Shown: positions 16,517 through 24,825, numbered from the stretch's first letter. The stretch is DNA of 64,000 nucleotides from Diaminobutyricibacter sp. McL0608 (GCF_039613825.1 NZ_CP154826.1:372001-436000); one strand, 5' to 3'. Notes: generated by a model from the sequence alone, not told the origin. Numbers and translations are program-made.

Positions 16517-16586
16517 GTTCCGCTAGACTTGGCCTTTGTGTCGCCGCGAAACCCGCGGCAAACCCCCTATTCTTTGTGAGGTCTTT

Positions 16587-16685
16587 GTGGGTTCCGTAAT
16601 CAAGAAGCGCCGCAAGCGTATGGCGAAGAAGAAGCACCGCAAGCTGCTTCGCAAGACGCGCCACCAGCGTCGCAACAAGAAGTAG
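16587..16685 (+). CDS. Small ribosomal protein bS22 (AURKAIP1/COX24 domain)
   Basis: A 32-residue, very basic protein: VGSVIKKRRKRMAKKK then HRKLLRKTRHQRRNKK. It is nearly the same as the mycobacterial 30S subunit protein bS22, related to mitochondrial mS38. It binds 16S rRNA near the decoding region. Start is GTG with a weak GAGG site. The upstream leader contains a TAGACT -10 box and a GCCGCG/CGCGGC hairpin, and a terminator follows, so it has its own transcription unit. It is easily missed because of its size. Confidence 0.88.
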   Translation: MGSVIKKRRKRMAKKKHRKLLRKTRHQRRNKK

Positions 16686-16723
16686 AGCATCCGCGAGGGT
16701 TTCCCTCGTCGCTGTACTGGTCG

Positions 16724-16759
16724 AGAGCGTCGGTTCCTTCATGGTTCCGGCGCTTTTTG
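16724..16759 (+). terminator. Intrinsic terminator after bS22
   Basis: AGCGTCGG and CCGGCGCT pair (one G-U) around a short loop, followed by five T residues. It separates bS22 from the glutaredoxin-like gene. Confidence 0.6.
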
Positions 16760-16781
16760 CTTTGCAGTTACGCTTGAACTC

Positions 16782-17045
16782 GTGGCCCACATCGACCTCA
16801 CGCTGATCGGCAAGCCCGGCTGCCATCTGTGCGATGACGCGCGCGATGTCATCCGTTCGGTGGTCTCGGCGTTGCCCGAGGGCTCGCCTGCGGTTACGTT
16901 GTCGGAGCGGTCGATCCTCGACGACGCGCAGTTGCTCGAGCGGTACGCCGACGAGATCCCCGTCGTCCTGATCGACGGGCGGATGCACACCTATTGGCGC
17001 GTCGACCCGGCGCGCCTTCGAACAGCTCTCCTGGAGGCATCATGA
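16782..17045 (+). CDS. Glutaredoxin-like protein (DUF836 family)
   Basis: An 87-residue thioredoxin-fold protein with the redox motif CHLC (positions 14-17, in GKPGCHLCDDA) and the cis-Pro region EIPVVLIDG. The family is common in actinobacteria as a stand-alone thiol-disulfide protein of uncertain partner. GTG start with TACGCT 7 nt upstream suggests a leaderless mRNA. It overlaps the next gene by 4 bp (ATGA). Confidence 0.83.
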   Translation: MAHIDLTLIGKPGCHLCDDARDVIRSVVSALPEGSPAVTLSERSILDDAQLLERYADEIPVVLIDGRMHTYWRVDPARLRTALLEAS

Positions 17046-17341
17046 TCCGCCACGTCGTCACATGGAAGCTCGCTGCGACCGATGACACCGAGCGCGCAGA
17101 GCAGGTCGCCACGATCGCGGGAGGGCTTCGCTCGCTGCCCCCGCACATCCCCGAGATCCTGAGTTTCGAGGTCGGCGAGAACGTGCTGCATCCCGGAGCG
17201 AATTTCGACCTCGTGCTCATCGCCGAGTACGAGGATGCGGATGCGCTGGCCCGCTACCAGGAGCATCCCGAGCACAAGAAGGTCGCCTCATACATCCGCA
17301 CGGTGGTCGCCGACCGTTCGGCTGTCGACTTCGAGGTCTGA
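17042..17341 (+). CDS. Dabb-family (stress-responsive alpha/beta-barrel) protein
   Basis: 99 residues with the Dabb pattern: MIRHVVTWKL at the first strand, a central YEDADALARYQEHPEHKKV motif, then VADRSAVDFEV. These small dimeric ferredoxin-like-fold proteins are often induced by stress, and some act as cyclases or monooxygenase-like enzymes; no catalytic role can be assigned here. Translational coupling to the glutaredoxin-like gene through ATGA suggests a related redox or stress role. Confidence 0.84.
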   Translation: MIRHVVTWKLAATDDTERAEQVATIAGGLRSLPPHIPEILSFEVGENVLHPGANFDLVLIAEYEDADALARYQEHPEHKKVASYIRTVVADRSAVDFEV

Positions 17342-17364
17342 CGGCCCCATCGGCGAGCGCCGGT

Positions 17365-18066
17365 TCACACGAGCGGTCGTGCGTCGATCTCGTCGTCGGT
17401 GCGCCGGTAGTCCCGGATGAACGTCTCCCGCGCCGGTGCGTAGAGGTCGCGGATGAGTTCGGCCGTGCGTTCGCCGTCGCGCGCTTTGGCAGCCGCCGCG
17501 ATCTCGGCCACCGCTGACGCCACGTCCTCGATCCCGAACGGCATCTGCCAGACGGTCACGTAGCGCAGCAGCTGGGGGCTCAGCCCCTCGGCGGCCGTCA
17601 GGAGCACTGTGTTGTCAGTCGATCTCTCGAACTCGATGAAGAAGTCGCTCAGCGCGGTTCCGAGACCGGGGAGGTCCCCGGACTTGGCCAGCCGGCGGGC
17701 GGACCTGCTGTGCTCCTCCAGGCGGCGGATCGCGGCGGGCTCCATGGTGGCGACGGATGTGCGCGCGGCGTATTCGACGAGGATTCCGGTCGCGTAGATC
17801 GCCTCGTCGATGGCGCGCAGGTCGATCGGCGCGACGCGGGTGTAGCGGTTCGGGGCGAGTTCGACGAGGCCGATGTCGGCGAGCTTCATGAGCGCCTCGC
17901 GCACGGGGGTGCGGGAGACGCCGAGCCACGCGGTCAGCTTCTCGTCGAGGAGTACTTCGCCGGGTTCGAGCGTTCCGTCGATGATCGCGGTGTACAGGCG
18001 CTCGTAGACGACGTCTCGCAGCAGCCGGCGTTCCACCGGCCGGGAGTCTCTCGTGGGCAGGGGCAT
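17365..18066 (-). CDS. GntR-family (FadR subfamily) regulator, second of a tandem pair
   Basis: 233 residues. The winged helix lies at about 16-75 (LRDVVYERLYTAIIDGTLEPG, then TAWLGVSRTPVREALMKLADIGLVELAPNRYTRVAPI), and an all-helical FCD-type effector domain follows. It is the same length class as the gene immediately upstream and shares the blocks GVSRTPVREAL and TRVAPID, so the two are paralogues from a local duplication. Only 2 bp separate them, so they are co-transcribed. The ligand is unknown; FCD regulators usually bind small carboxylates through a metal. Confidence 0.88.
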   Translation of the reverse strand: MPLPTRDSRPVERRLLRDVVYERLYTAIIDGTLEPGEVLLDEKLTAWLGVSRTPVREALMKLADIGLVELAPNRYTRVAPIDLRAIDEAIYATGILVEYAARTSVATMEPAAIRRLEEHSRSARRLAKSGDLPGLGTALSDFFIEFERSTDNTVLLTAAEGLSPQLLRYVTVWQMPFGIEDVASAVAEIAAAAKARDGERTAELIRDLYAPARETFIRDYRRTDDEIDARPLV

Positions 18067-18068
18067 GG

Positions 18069-18788
18069 TCAGCCTGCCTTCGGCGCGGCTGCGGGCGCGG
18101 CTGCGCTGTCGGCCTCGGCCTCGGCCAGGTCGTCGACGAGAGCGGTCAGCGCCACATCCCAGTACCGTCGCACGTTATCGGCCGCTGCGTCGGCCTCACC
18201 CCGGCGCGAGGCGTCGACGATCTCGCGGATGATCGGCGCACCCAGCTGGAATCCGCGCAACGACGGGGTTGCTTTCAGCGCCCGGCTGAGTTCGGGGACG
18301 TGACGGGTCGACAGTCGCGCGATGGTCTTGTTGTCGAGGCGGCGCACGTAGATATTGAGGAGCGAGTCAGTGAGGTGGGACTGGCGCACATCCTCCGAGA
18401 CGCCGTCGCGCTCATCCGCTTCGGCACGGTCGGCGAACGCGTCGAGCTCAGCGAGGTCGGCAGCGGTGAGCAGCGGCACTGTATCGCGCACGACGCTGAC
18501 GTAGAGCGCCCCGAGCATTGCGACGAGACCGCGAAGCCGAGGGATGTCGATGGGGGCTACGCGCGTGCGCTTCTGCGGGAGGACTTCGACGAGCCCCATC
18601 GCAGCGAGTTGGTTGAGAGCTTCGCGAACGGGGGTGCGGGATACGCCGACCCATTCTTCGATCTCGGAGTCGTGCAATTGTTCGCCAGGGGCGAGGTCTC
18701 CGTCGACGATCGCATCGAGCAGCCGAAGGAAGACTTCGTCGCGGATGAGCCTGCGCGGTGTGACGCTCTCGGTCGTTGGGACAGGCAT
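18069..18788 (-). CDS. GntR-family (FadR subfamily) regulator, first of a tandem pair
   Basis: 239 residues. The HTH covers about 14-70 (IRDEVFLRLLDAIVDGDLAPGEQLHDSEIEEWVGVSRTPVREA in overlapping pieces) with a helical ligand domain behind it and an Ala/Pro-rich C-terminal tail that its paralogue lacks. A TAATAT box lies 6 nt before ATG on the minus strand, so the mRNA is probably leaderless, and the same stretch holds an AT-rich dyad around ATGCAT that could be an autoregulatory site. Paired GntR paralogues may form heterodimers or bind tandem operators; target genes are not evident. Confidence 0.87.
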   Translation of the reverse strand: MPVPTTESVTPRRLIRDEVFLRLLDAIVDGDLAPGEQLHDSEIEEWVGVSRTPVREALNQLAAMGLVEVLPQKRTRVAPIDIPRLRGLVAMLGALYVSVVRDTVPLLTAADLAELDAFADRAEADERDGVSEDVRQSHLTDSLLNIYVRRLDNKTIARLSTRHVPELSRALKATPSLRGFQLGAPIIREIVDASRRGEADAAADNVRRYWDVALTALVDDLAEAEADSAAAPAAAPKAG

Positions 18789-18808
18789 ACATGCATATTA
18801 CATCTGGG

Positions 18809-18867
18809 TCGTTCGGACGGCCCCTGACCAGGCAAAAGCCAAGGTCAAGGGCCGAAAATCCGAACGA
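18809..18867. terminator. Long stem-loop between the SHOCT gene and the GntR pair
   Basis: Outer arms TCGTTCGGA / TCCGAACGA are perfect; inner arms CGGCCCCTGACC / GGTCAAGGGCCG have one mismatch, with an unpaired A-run on one side. It probably ends the SHOCT transcript (minus strand), though no T-run follows. Confidence 0.5.
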
Positions 18868-18870
18868 TTA

Positions 18871-19269
18871 TCAGGACTGCGCGTAAAGGTTGCTGCCGAG
18901 CGCCTTCGCCTTCAGCGCGTCGAATTCTCCCTGGGAGATCACGCCGCTGTCGAGCAGCTGCTTCGCCTTCGCGATGTCCTCGGCAGGGGACGTGGTCGCC
19001 ACCGACCGGATGTGGTCGTCGGCCTGCGCGCGAGCCCGGCCGACCGCTTCGGCCTGGCGTTCCGCCATCCCACGGCCACGGGCGATGAGGTACACGAGGG
19101 CGGTGAGGAACGGCATGAAGATCAGGAAGATCACCCAGACGGCTTTCCACCACCCGTTCAGTTTCTGGTCACGGAACAGGTCGCCGATGATGGCGAAGAG
19201 TGCGAACAGGTAGGCGATGAACGCGAAGCTCCAGAAGAAGATCCAGACGATATTCCAGAAGTTGTTCAT
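18871..19269 (-). CDS. Two-TM membrane protein with PLDc_N-like and SHOCT domains
   Basis: 132 residues from the ATG that follows SD AGGACG. Two hydrophobic segments (about 5-28 NIVWIFFWSFAFIAYLFALF and 38-60 WWKAVWVIFLIFMPFLTALVYLIARG) match a phospholipase-D N-terminal-type membrane hairpin. The last 30 residues are a SHOCT domain (DIAKAKQLLDSGVISQGEFDALKAKAL), a short oligomerisation unit. Such proteins are common and uncharacterised. The upstream in-frame extension of 66 codons crosses the promoter and ribosome site and is rejected. Confidence 0.8.
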   Translation of the reverse strand: MNNFWNIVWIFFWSFAFIAYLFALFAIIGDLFRDQKLNGWWKAVWVIFLIFMPFLTALVYLIARGRGMAERQAEAVGRARAQADDHIRSVATTSPAEDIAKAKQLLDSGVISQGEFDALKAKALGSNLYAQS

Positions 19270-19387
19270 GTGATCGTCCTTTCGACGGTCGGCGCACCAC
19301 GCTGGCCGCGCTCGTATGCACAAGCTAGCGCGGATGGGCCCGCCGGCAACAGACCTATCGTCGCGGGCCGGTTTGTGGCTAGGTTGG

Positions 19388-21055
19388 ATGGAATCACGCG
19401 GGGGAGGGGCGACGATTTCGACTGCAGCCGCCACCGTTTCCCGTCGCAAGCGCTGGTTCGCCCCCACCCTCGCCGGTTACGGAACCGGGTGGATCGCGCC
19501 CGATCTGATCGCTGGGCTGAGCGCCGGCGCCGTGGTCATCCCGCAGGCGATGGCTTACGCGACGATCGCCAACATGCCCGTGCAGATCGGGCTCTACACG
19601 TGCATGGTGCCGATGGTCGTCTACGTGCTGCTGGGTGGCTCGAAGGCGATGAGCGTCTCGACGACGTCGACGATCGCGACGCTCACGGCGACCACGCTCG
19701 TCGCAGCGGGAGTGGCGGGCGGCTCAGCCCAGGCGGAACGCGATCTGGTGACCCTCACATTTCTCGTGGGCGTGATCCTGATCCTCGGTCGGTTGCTGCG
19801 TCTCGGCTCCCTCATCGAAAGCATCAACCCGGCCACCCTCATCGGAATCAAGGTCGGCGTCGGCGCGACGGTCGCTGTCGGGCAGCTGCCGAAACTCCTC
19901 GGAGTGGACACCGATTTCAGCGGGCACGGGTTCATCCGCTCGCTCGTGAGTACGGTCGAGGCCCTGCCGGAGGCGAACCTGGCGACGGTGCTCCTGTCGG
20001 TCGCAAGCATCGCCGTGCTGGTGCTGTTCGGCCGGTTCGCGCCACGCGTTCCGGGCCAGCTGATCGTCGTGGTCGGAGGTATTCTGCTCGCGGCATACAC
20101 CGGCATCACGGATGCGGGAGTGCGGCTGATCCCGCCCGTCCCGGAGGGAATTCCGGCCCCGACCATGCCTACTTTCCAGGATGTGGGCGCGCTGGTCCCC
20201 GGAGCCCTCGCGATTGCCGTCATGGCGTTCCTCGAGTCCGCGGCGGTCGCCCGCGCCCTGCGACAAGGCGGGGAACCGCAGGTCGACAGCAACCGAGAAC
20301 TGTTCGCGACCGGCGTCGCGAACCTGGCCGGGTCGTTCTTCTACAGCCTGCCGCCGGCAGGAGGTTTCTCGCAGAGCGCTATCAACCAGCGAGCCGGTGC
20401 GCGCAGCCAGCTCGCCTCACTGGTGACTGCGGTCCTCGCCGTCCTGGTCGCGCTCTTCCTCGCACCGGTGCTCAGCAACCTGCCACAGGCGACTCTTGCA
20501 GCGATGGTTTTCGTCGCCGTCTTCGCGCTCATCGACATCCCCGGAATGGTGCGCCTGGCGCGCCTCGACTCCCGGGAGTTCTGGATCTCGCTGGTGACTG
20601 CGGTGATCGGCCTGACCGTCGGGCTGCTTGCCGCTGTGGCGGCGGGCGTGCTGCTGACGCTCTTCACTGTGCTCCACGAGCTCAACCGTCAGCGGGTCTC
20701 AGGGTCGGAGCCGTTCCCGGGCGGGATTGTGATATCCCTTTTCGGCGGGCTGTATTCGGCGAATGTCCTGCGCACCCTGGAGACGATCGAGGGGCTTGCG
20801 GCGGATGCGGCGCCGATCCGTTACGCGCTGCTGGACGCATCCCCGCTCCGGCTGACCTCGGTGGCGGTGGTGGACGCGCTCACCGACCTCGACGGCGACC
20901 TCGCGGCGACCGGCGTGGAATTCCACATCGCGGGGCTGCCGGAAGGCGCGCTCGAAATCGCGGGCAAGATGGCCTGGTGGAAGGGATTGGTCGAAGCCGG
21001 GCGCGTGCATCCTGATGTCGCGGAGGCGATCGCGGAGCTTTCCGCGCGATCGTGA
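19388..21055 (+). CDS. SulP (SLC26) family anion transporter with STAS domain
   Basis: A membrane protein of 555 residues, predicted to import sulfate or bicarbonate. The N-terminal WIAPDLIAGLSAGAVVIPQAMAYATIA is the SulP signature; about 12 membrane segments follow, then a STAS domain from about 425 to the end. Key conserved residues in FYSLPPAGGFSQSAINQRAGAR (in parts) are present. The start is uncertain: ATG at 19388 is used, but the best SD (GGGGGAGGGG) lies downstream, followed only by a non-standard ATT. The neighbouring convergent gene encodes formylglycine-generating enzyme, so a sulfur-related role is possible but not proven. Confidence 0.88.
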   Translation: MESRGGGATISTAAATVSRRKRWFAPTLAGYGTGWIAPDLIAGLSAGAVVIPQAMAYATIANMPVQIGLYTCMVPMVVYVLLGGSKAMSVSTTSTIATLTATTLVAAGVAGGSAQAERDLVTLTFLVGVILILGRLLRLGSLIESINPATLIGIKVGVGATVAVGQLPKLLGVDTDFSGHGFIRSLVSTVEALPEANLATVLLSVASIAVLVLFGRFAPRVPGQLIVVVGGILLAAYTGITDAGVRLIPPVPEGIPAPTMPTFQDVGALVPGALAIAVMAFLESAAVARALRQGGEPQVDSNRELFATGVANLAGSFFYSLPPAGGFSQSAINQRAGARSQLASLVTAVLAVLVALFLAPVLSNLPQATLAAMVFVAVFALIDIPGMVRLARLDSREFWISLVTAVIGLTVGLLAAVAAGVLLTLFTVLHELNRQRVSGSEPFPGGIVISLFGGLYSANVLRTLETIEGLAADAAPIRYALLDASPLRLTSVAVVDALTDLDGDLAATGVEFHIAGLPEGALEIAGKMAWWKGLVEAGRVHPDVAEAIAELSARS

Positions 21056-21109
21056 GGGCGAGGCGGCGCCCGATCGGGTGGGCGCAGGCGCGGGCTCAGA
21101 GCCTCAGGC

Positions 21110-22135
21110 TCAGAGACTCCGCGCGCAGCGGAACCCGATGTGCGTCGTAGCCGAGTCGTCGGACTGCGGCGAGCGAGCAGCCGGCCGGTAGCGCAGGCAG
21201 TACTCGGGAGCGCACAGGTGCGACCCGCCCTTGAGGGCGCGGCGGGGGATGGCGGAGCCGGGTTCCGCGCTCGCCGCACGTCGATCATCCTCGCCGGGCC
21301 CGCATCCGCAGCCGCAACCGTCGTGGGATGAAGCGGACACCGCGGACGGCGTGAGCAGGTTCGTGGCGCCGGTCGGGGGGATCATCGGGTTGCCTGTCGG
21401 TACGGTGGCGCTGTCGACGGAGCCCTCTGCTACGTAGTGACGAGGCGAGTAGTAGGTCGTCGTCCACTCCCACACGTTTCCGATGAGGTCGAAGAAACCG
21501 TAGCCGTTCGCCGGGAAGGATCCGACCGGGGACGTCCCGCGCCACCCGTCTGCGCCCGTGTTGAGGTAGGGGAACCGTCCCTGCCACGTGTTGGCCATGA
21601 GGTGATCGTCCAGACGGACCTCGTTGCCCCAGGCGTAGGTGAGGCCGTCGCGCGAACCGCCGCGGGCGGCGAACTCCCACTCCTCCTCGGTGGGGAGGCG
21701 CTTGCCCGCCCAACTCGCGTAGGCCGAGGCGTCTTCGAACGCGACCTGGACGACCGGATGCTCACCGCGCCCCTCGATGTCGGATTCGGGACCGTATGGC
21801 TGGCGCCAGTTCGCGCCCGCTCCCCAGCTCCACCAGGCGCGCCAGTCGTTCAGGTCGACCGGTCCGCTGGTCGGCGTGAAGACGAGGCCGCCGGGTACGA
21901 GGTCTTCCACGGACACGCCGGGAAAGTCGGCCGGGTCGAGCGGACGTTCGGCCACCGTGACGTAGCCGGTCGCATCGACGAATTCGGCGAACTGCGTGTT
22001 GGTGACCGGATGCGCATCCAGCTCGAATGCGGCGACCTCGACGACGTGGATGGGGCCTTCGTCAGGGTAGAAACGCTCGGAACCCATCGAGAATTCGCCG
22101 GCGGCGACGCGCAGCATCGGGGTGGTGTTCGGCAC
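21110..22135 (-). CDS. Formylglycine-generating enzyme (sulfatase-modifying factor) family protein
   Basis: FGE oxidises a Cys in type I sulfatases to formylglycine using copper and oxygen. The 341-residue protein keeps the family landmarks: GEFSMGSERFYPDEGPIHVV at the N-terminus, GKRLPTEEEWEFAARGG in the middle, GNVWEWT, and the C-terminal active site GGSHLCAPEYCLRYRPAARS with both cysteines spaced C-x4-C as in active enzymes. An unusual insert just before it reads HDGCGCGCGPGEDD. No sulfatase gene is in the window, so its client is elsewhere or absent. GTG follows TAGGCT by 6 nt (leaderless). Confidence 0.9.
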   Translation of the reverse strand: MPNTTPMLRVAAGEFSMGSERFYPDEGPIHVVEVAAFELDAHPVTNTQFAEFVDATGYVTVAERPLDPADFPGVSVEDLVPGGLVFTPTSGPVDLNDWRAWWSWGAGANWRQPYGPESDIEGRGEHPVVQVAFEDASAYASWAGKRLPTEEEWEFAARGGSRDGLTYAWGNEVRLDDHLMANTWQGRFPYLNTGADGWRGTSPVGSFPANGYGFFDLIGNVWEWTTTYYSPRHYVAEGSVDSATVPTGNPMIPPTGATNLLTPSAVSASSHDGCGCGCGPGEDDRRAASAEPGSAIPRRALKGGSHLCAPEYCLRYRPAARSPQSDDSATTHIGFRCARSL

Positions 22136-22169
22136 GGGTCGAGCCTACGCGCCGGGGTAGGCTGACGCC

Positions 22170-24104
22170 ATGATGCCCCAGCTTCCGCCCCGGGTGTGGG
22201 CGGGGCGCGGAGTCGTCGGCCGGATCCTGCTCGTCATCGGGGTCGTCGTCGGGGCGGTGCTCGCACTGGCCGTCGGGCTCGTCCTCGTCGTGGTTGCGAT
22301 CGTCGTCTGGCTGGTCTGGCTGGCGCTGTGGCTGGTCGGATACCTCTGGGCGTGGCTCTGGTACGCGGGCCAGCGGATGCGGCGGGTCGAGTATCCGTTC
22401 GAGATCCCGTCGCCGGTGTCGCGGAAGCGCCGGACCGATGTCTTCAGCTCGTCGTACCTGAGCGGCGCCCCACGTCTTGTCGGCGCTGCCGCCCGGCTGG
22501 CGGGCTTCCTGCTCGGGCCGCTCGCGCTGGTGGCGAGCGTGCTCGGGTTGGTCGCTCCCCGCTGGCGCGCCAGACCGTACCTCGCCGTCTTCACCCTTCG
22601 TGGCATCCTCGCCAAAGCCGTCGGGCTCGGTCGCCGCCGCGGCTGGCTCGTCGACGGGCACGACCCCGCAGTTCAGACCTTCGACGACTTCCTCGTCGTG
22701 GCGTTTCCGCAGATCGCCGACTTCGTGCGCTGGTGGCGTGATCCGGATGCTCCGGTCGACTACGTCCCGTCGCCCGGACTCCACGACGCGACGGCCGATC
22801 AGCTCGGACTCACGCTCGGCTCCTACCCCGACCCCCTGGGCTTTCCTGGGCTCGCGGCCGGCGCGATGCGGAGGCGGCAGATCACCGGGTACCGCGACCT
22901 GCTCGTCAGCCAGCGCGAGATCGACGATCTGTGCGATCCCGATCTCGACGATCGCAACGATGTCGGGGTCGTGCGGATCACATCGCGCGTTGCCGAGGAC
23001 GGCATCCGTCGCTGGCTCGTCCAGTTCCCGAGCACCAAATCGTGGCATCCGCGGGCGGGGGTGGCGCCCAACGACATCACCGCCGACCTGGTCATCGGCG
23101 CGGACCGCGAGCCGACGATGACACGGGCCGGGATCGCGGCCATGGCAGTCGCCGGGATCGCGCCGGGCGAACCGGTGATGCTCGCGGGTTTCAGTCTCGG
23201 CGGGATGGTGGCCGCGCAGGTCGCAGTGCGTGCCGAGCGGCACGGTTTCACGGTCACCCACCTGGTCACGGCGGGTTCGCCGCTCGGGCGTGTGCCCGTT
23301 CCGTCCGGGATCCGGGTGCTGGCTCTCGAGCACGTGCTCGATATCGTGCCGCGCATCGAGGGGCGCGAGAACCCGGCGGATCGTCGGGATGGCTCCGGTG
23401 TCGGCAGTCCCGGGGTGCCGCAGTGGCTCACGGTGAAGGCGGGGCCGCCGCTGCCCGGCGGGTTCCGGCTCGGTGTTCTGCACCAGTCGACGGCGTATGC
23501 CGATACGGCGGCTGCGGTCGAGGATGATCCGCCCGGCCCGGTCGCGGCGGCACTCGGTGAGCTGAGCGTGTTCTTCGGGCCCGGGCAGCGCCTCGTCGAC
23601 TACGCGGTCCTGCGGGAGGGCGCATACTCGGTGCAGCCCTCTGTGCCCTTCTACCTGCACAGCACGGTCGAAGAGGGGATCACCCGCAACTCCCTGCGCA
23701 TGACACTGCGGCGGCTGCCGGGCGTGATCGCGGTCGACATCTACGAGTCGCGCGCTGGGCTTGCGACCACGATCCTCTGGAACGCGGACGTGCTGGTGCG
23801 GAGCCTCCGGCCCTGGTTCACCGAGGTGGAGCGCTTCACGGTCTACCGGGGTCTTCTGTCGCTGCTGAAACGGCGGCGTGCTGTCGGCTTCCATTTCCGG
23901 CTCCAGGCGAAGGAGACGCCGGGCGTCACCTGGGAGGCGACGGTGCAGCGGATGCCGGATGGGCGCTGGCGCGAAGTGATCGACGTCGCGTTCGACAGTG
24001 CCGAGGCGGAACGTGAGTTCCTTCCCGTGCTGCTTCCGGATGGTTGGACGTCGACGGTGACCTACTATCCGCCGAATGCGTTCCAGCCGGTTCGGACGCG
24101 CTGA
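22170..24104 (+). CDS. Membrane-anchored alpha/beta hydrolase-type protein
   Basis: 644 residues. A long hydrophobic N-terminus (about 12-68, rich in Val/Leu/Trp) forms two membrane segments, and a further hydrophobic part lies near 100-130. The C-terminal soluble region contains MLAGFSLGGMVAAQVAVRA (about 330-348), a GxSxG nucleophile elbow of serine hydrolases, and a downstream TAGSPLG turn. Related actinobacterial proteins are annotated only as hypothetical or lipase-like. The ATG sits 6 nt after TAGGCT, and the FGE gene on the other strand has the same arrangement, so a 34-bp gap serves two leaderless genes. Substrate unknown. Confidence 0.72.
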   Translation: MMPQLPPRVWAGRGVVGRILLVIGVVVGAVLALAVGLVLVVVAIVVWLVWLALWLVGYLWAWLWYAGQRMRRVEYPFEIPSPVSRKRRTDVFSSSYLSGAPRLVGAAARLAGFLLGPLALVASVLGLVAPRWRARPYLAVFTLRGILAKAVGLGRRRGWLVDGHDPAVQTFDDFLVVAFPQIADFVRWWRDPDAPVDYVPSPGLHDATADQLGLTLGSYPDPLGFPGLAAGAMRRRQITGYRDLLVSQREIDDLCDPDLDDRNDVGVVRITSRVAEDGIRRWLVQFPSTKSWHPRAGVAPNDITADLVIGADREPTMTRAGIAAMAVAGIAPGEPVMLAGFSLGGMVAAQVAVRAERHGFTVTHLVTAGSPLGRVPVPSGIRVLALEHVLDIVPRIEGRENPADRRDGSGVGSPGVPQWLTVKAGPPLPGGFRLGVLHQSTAYADTAAAVEDDPPGPVAAALGELSVFFGPGQRLVDYAVLREGAYSVQPSVPFYLHSTVEEGITRNSLRMTLRRLPGVIAVDIYESRAGLATTILWNADVLVRSLRPWFTEVERFTVYRGLLSLLKRRRAVGFHFRLQAKETPGVTWEATVQRMPDGRWREVIDVAFDSAEAEREFLPVLLPDGWTSTVTYYPPNAFQPVRTR

Positions 24105-24149
24105 GGTCGCTAACGTGGTCCGCTCTATAGCGGGCGCGGCATGCTCCGC

Positions 24150-24815
24150 CTAGATCGAGGCCGTCTCGTCATCGACGCGGGCGTCGCCGCCATGACTGTG
24201 GAGCGAGCGCGCATAGCGCTCGGTGAGCTCGACCATGAACGGCCGTTCGATACTCATGGGATCGATGCCGAAGACGTAACCGGCGAAGTCGAGCGAACGC
24301 TGCCTCTCCCAGATCGCCTCGTGCTGGTCGGGCGGGAGGATCTCTGCCGGGTCTCCGACGGCGACCCAGCCGATCGGGACGGTGGCGTCCGCGGGGAGCG
24401 AGGTGCGCAGGTGCACGATGGCGTCGATGCGCACTTCGGAGCCGCGGCCGAGCCGCGCCCCGTTGAAGATCCGCGCGCCCGTTGCGACGAAGACTTCACT
24501 GTCGATCGTGGCGCCCACGACGTAGGTGTGCGGCCCGATGAGGGTGTGATCGCCGATCCTCACCGGGTTCTGGCGGGTCGAGCGGATGACCGCGTTCTCC
24601 ATCACGATGACGTGATCGGCCAGTCGGATCGGGCCGCCCTCGTCGGTCAGGACCGCTCCGAACAGGATGCGGCAGTGCGGCCCGATTTCGACGTCACCGC
24701 TCAGTACGGCGTTGGGTGCGACGTAGGCTGTCGGGTGCACGCGGGGGCGCACACCGCGGTGTTCGATCTCCATCTGGTCACCGTAACCCGGCGCGTGCCA
24801 CCGTGCGCCGGTCAT
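24150..24815 (-). CDS. Left-handed beta-helix (hexapeptide) protein, gamma-carbonic-anhydrase-like
   Basis: 221 residues. Repeated hexapeptides with I/V/L at every sixth place span about 30-150 (e.g. AVLSGDVEIG, IRLADHVIVMENAVI, VRIGDHTLIGPHTYV), the left-handed beta-helix of gamma carbonic anhydrases and acyltransferases. Histidines that could bind zinc occur at DHVIV, DHTLIGPHTY. A C-terminal alpha-helix follows. No substrate can be named. It begins 10 bp after the thiolase stop, so the two form an operon; an ATG 14 codons later (24773) is an alternative start. Confidence 0.78.
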   Translation of the reverse strand: MTGARWHAPGYGDQMEIEHRGVRPRVHPTAYVAPNAVLSGDVEIGPHCRILFGAVLTDEGGPIRLADHVIVMENAVIRSTRQNPVRIGDHTLIGPHTYVVGATIDSEVFVATGARIFNGARLGRGSEVRIDAIVHLRTSLPADATVPIGWVAVGDPAEILPPDQHEAIWERQRSLDFAGYVFGIDPMSIERPFMVELTERYARSLHSHGGDARVDDETASI

Positions 24816-24825
24816 CCCTTTCGTC

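Noticed and set aside
22062-23894. 610-codon minus-strand frame antisense to the membrane hydrolase
   Set aside because: Composition typical of an antisense shadow (His/Arg/Pro/Asp-rich) and it overlaps the FGE promoter; the plus-strand gene has membrane segments and GxSxG.
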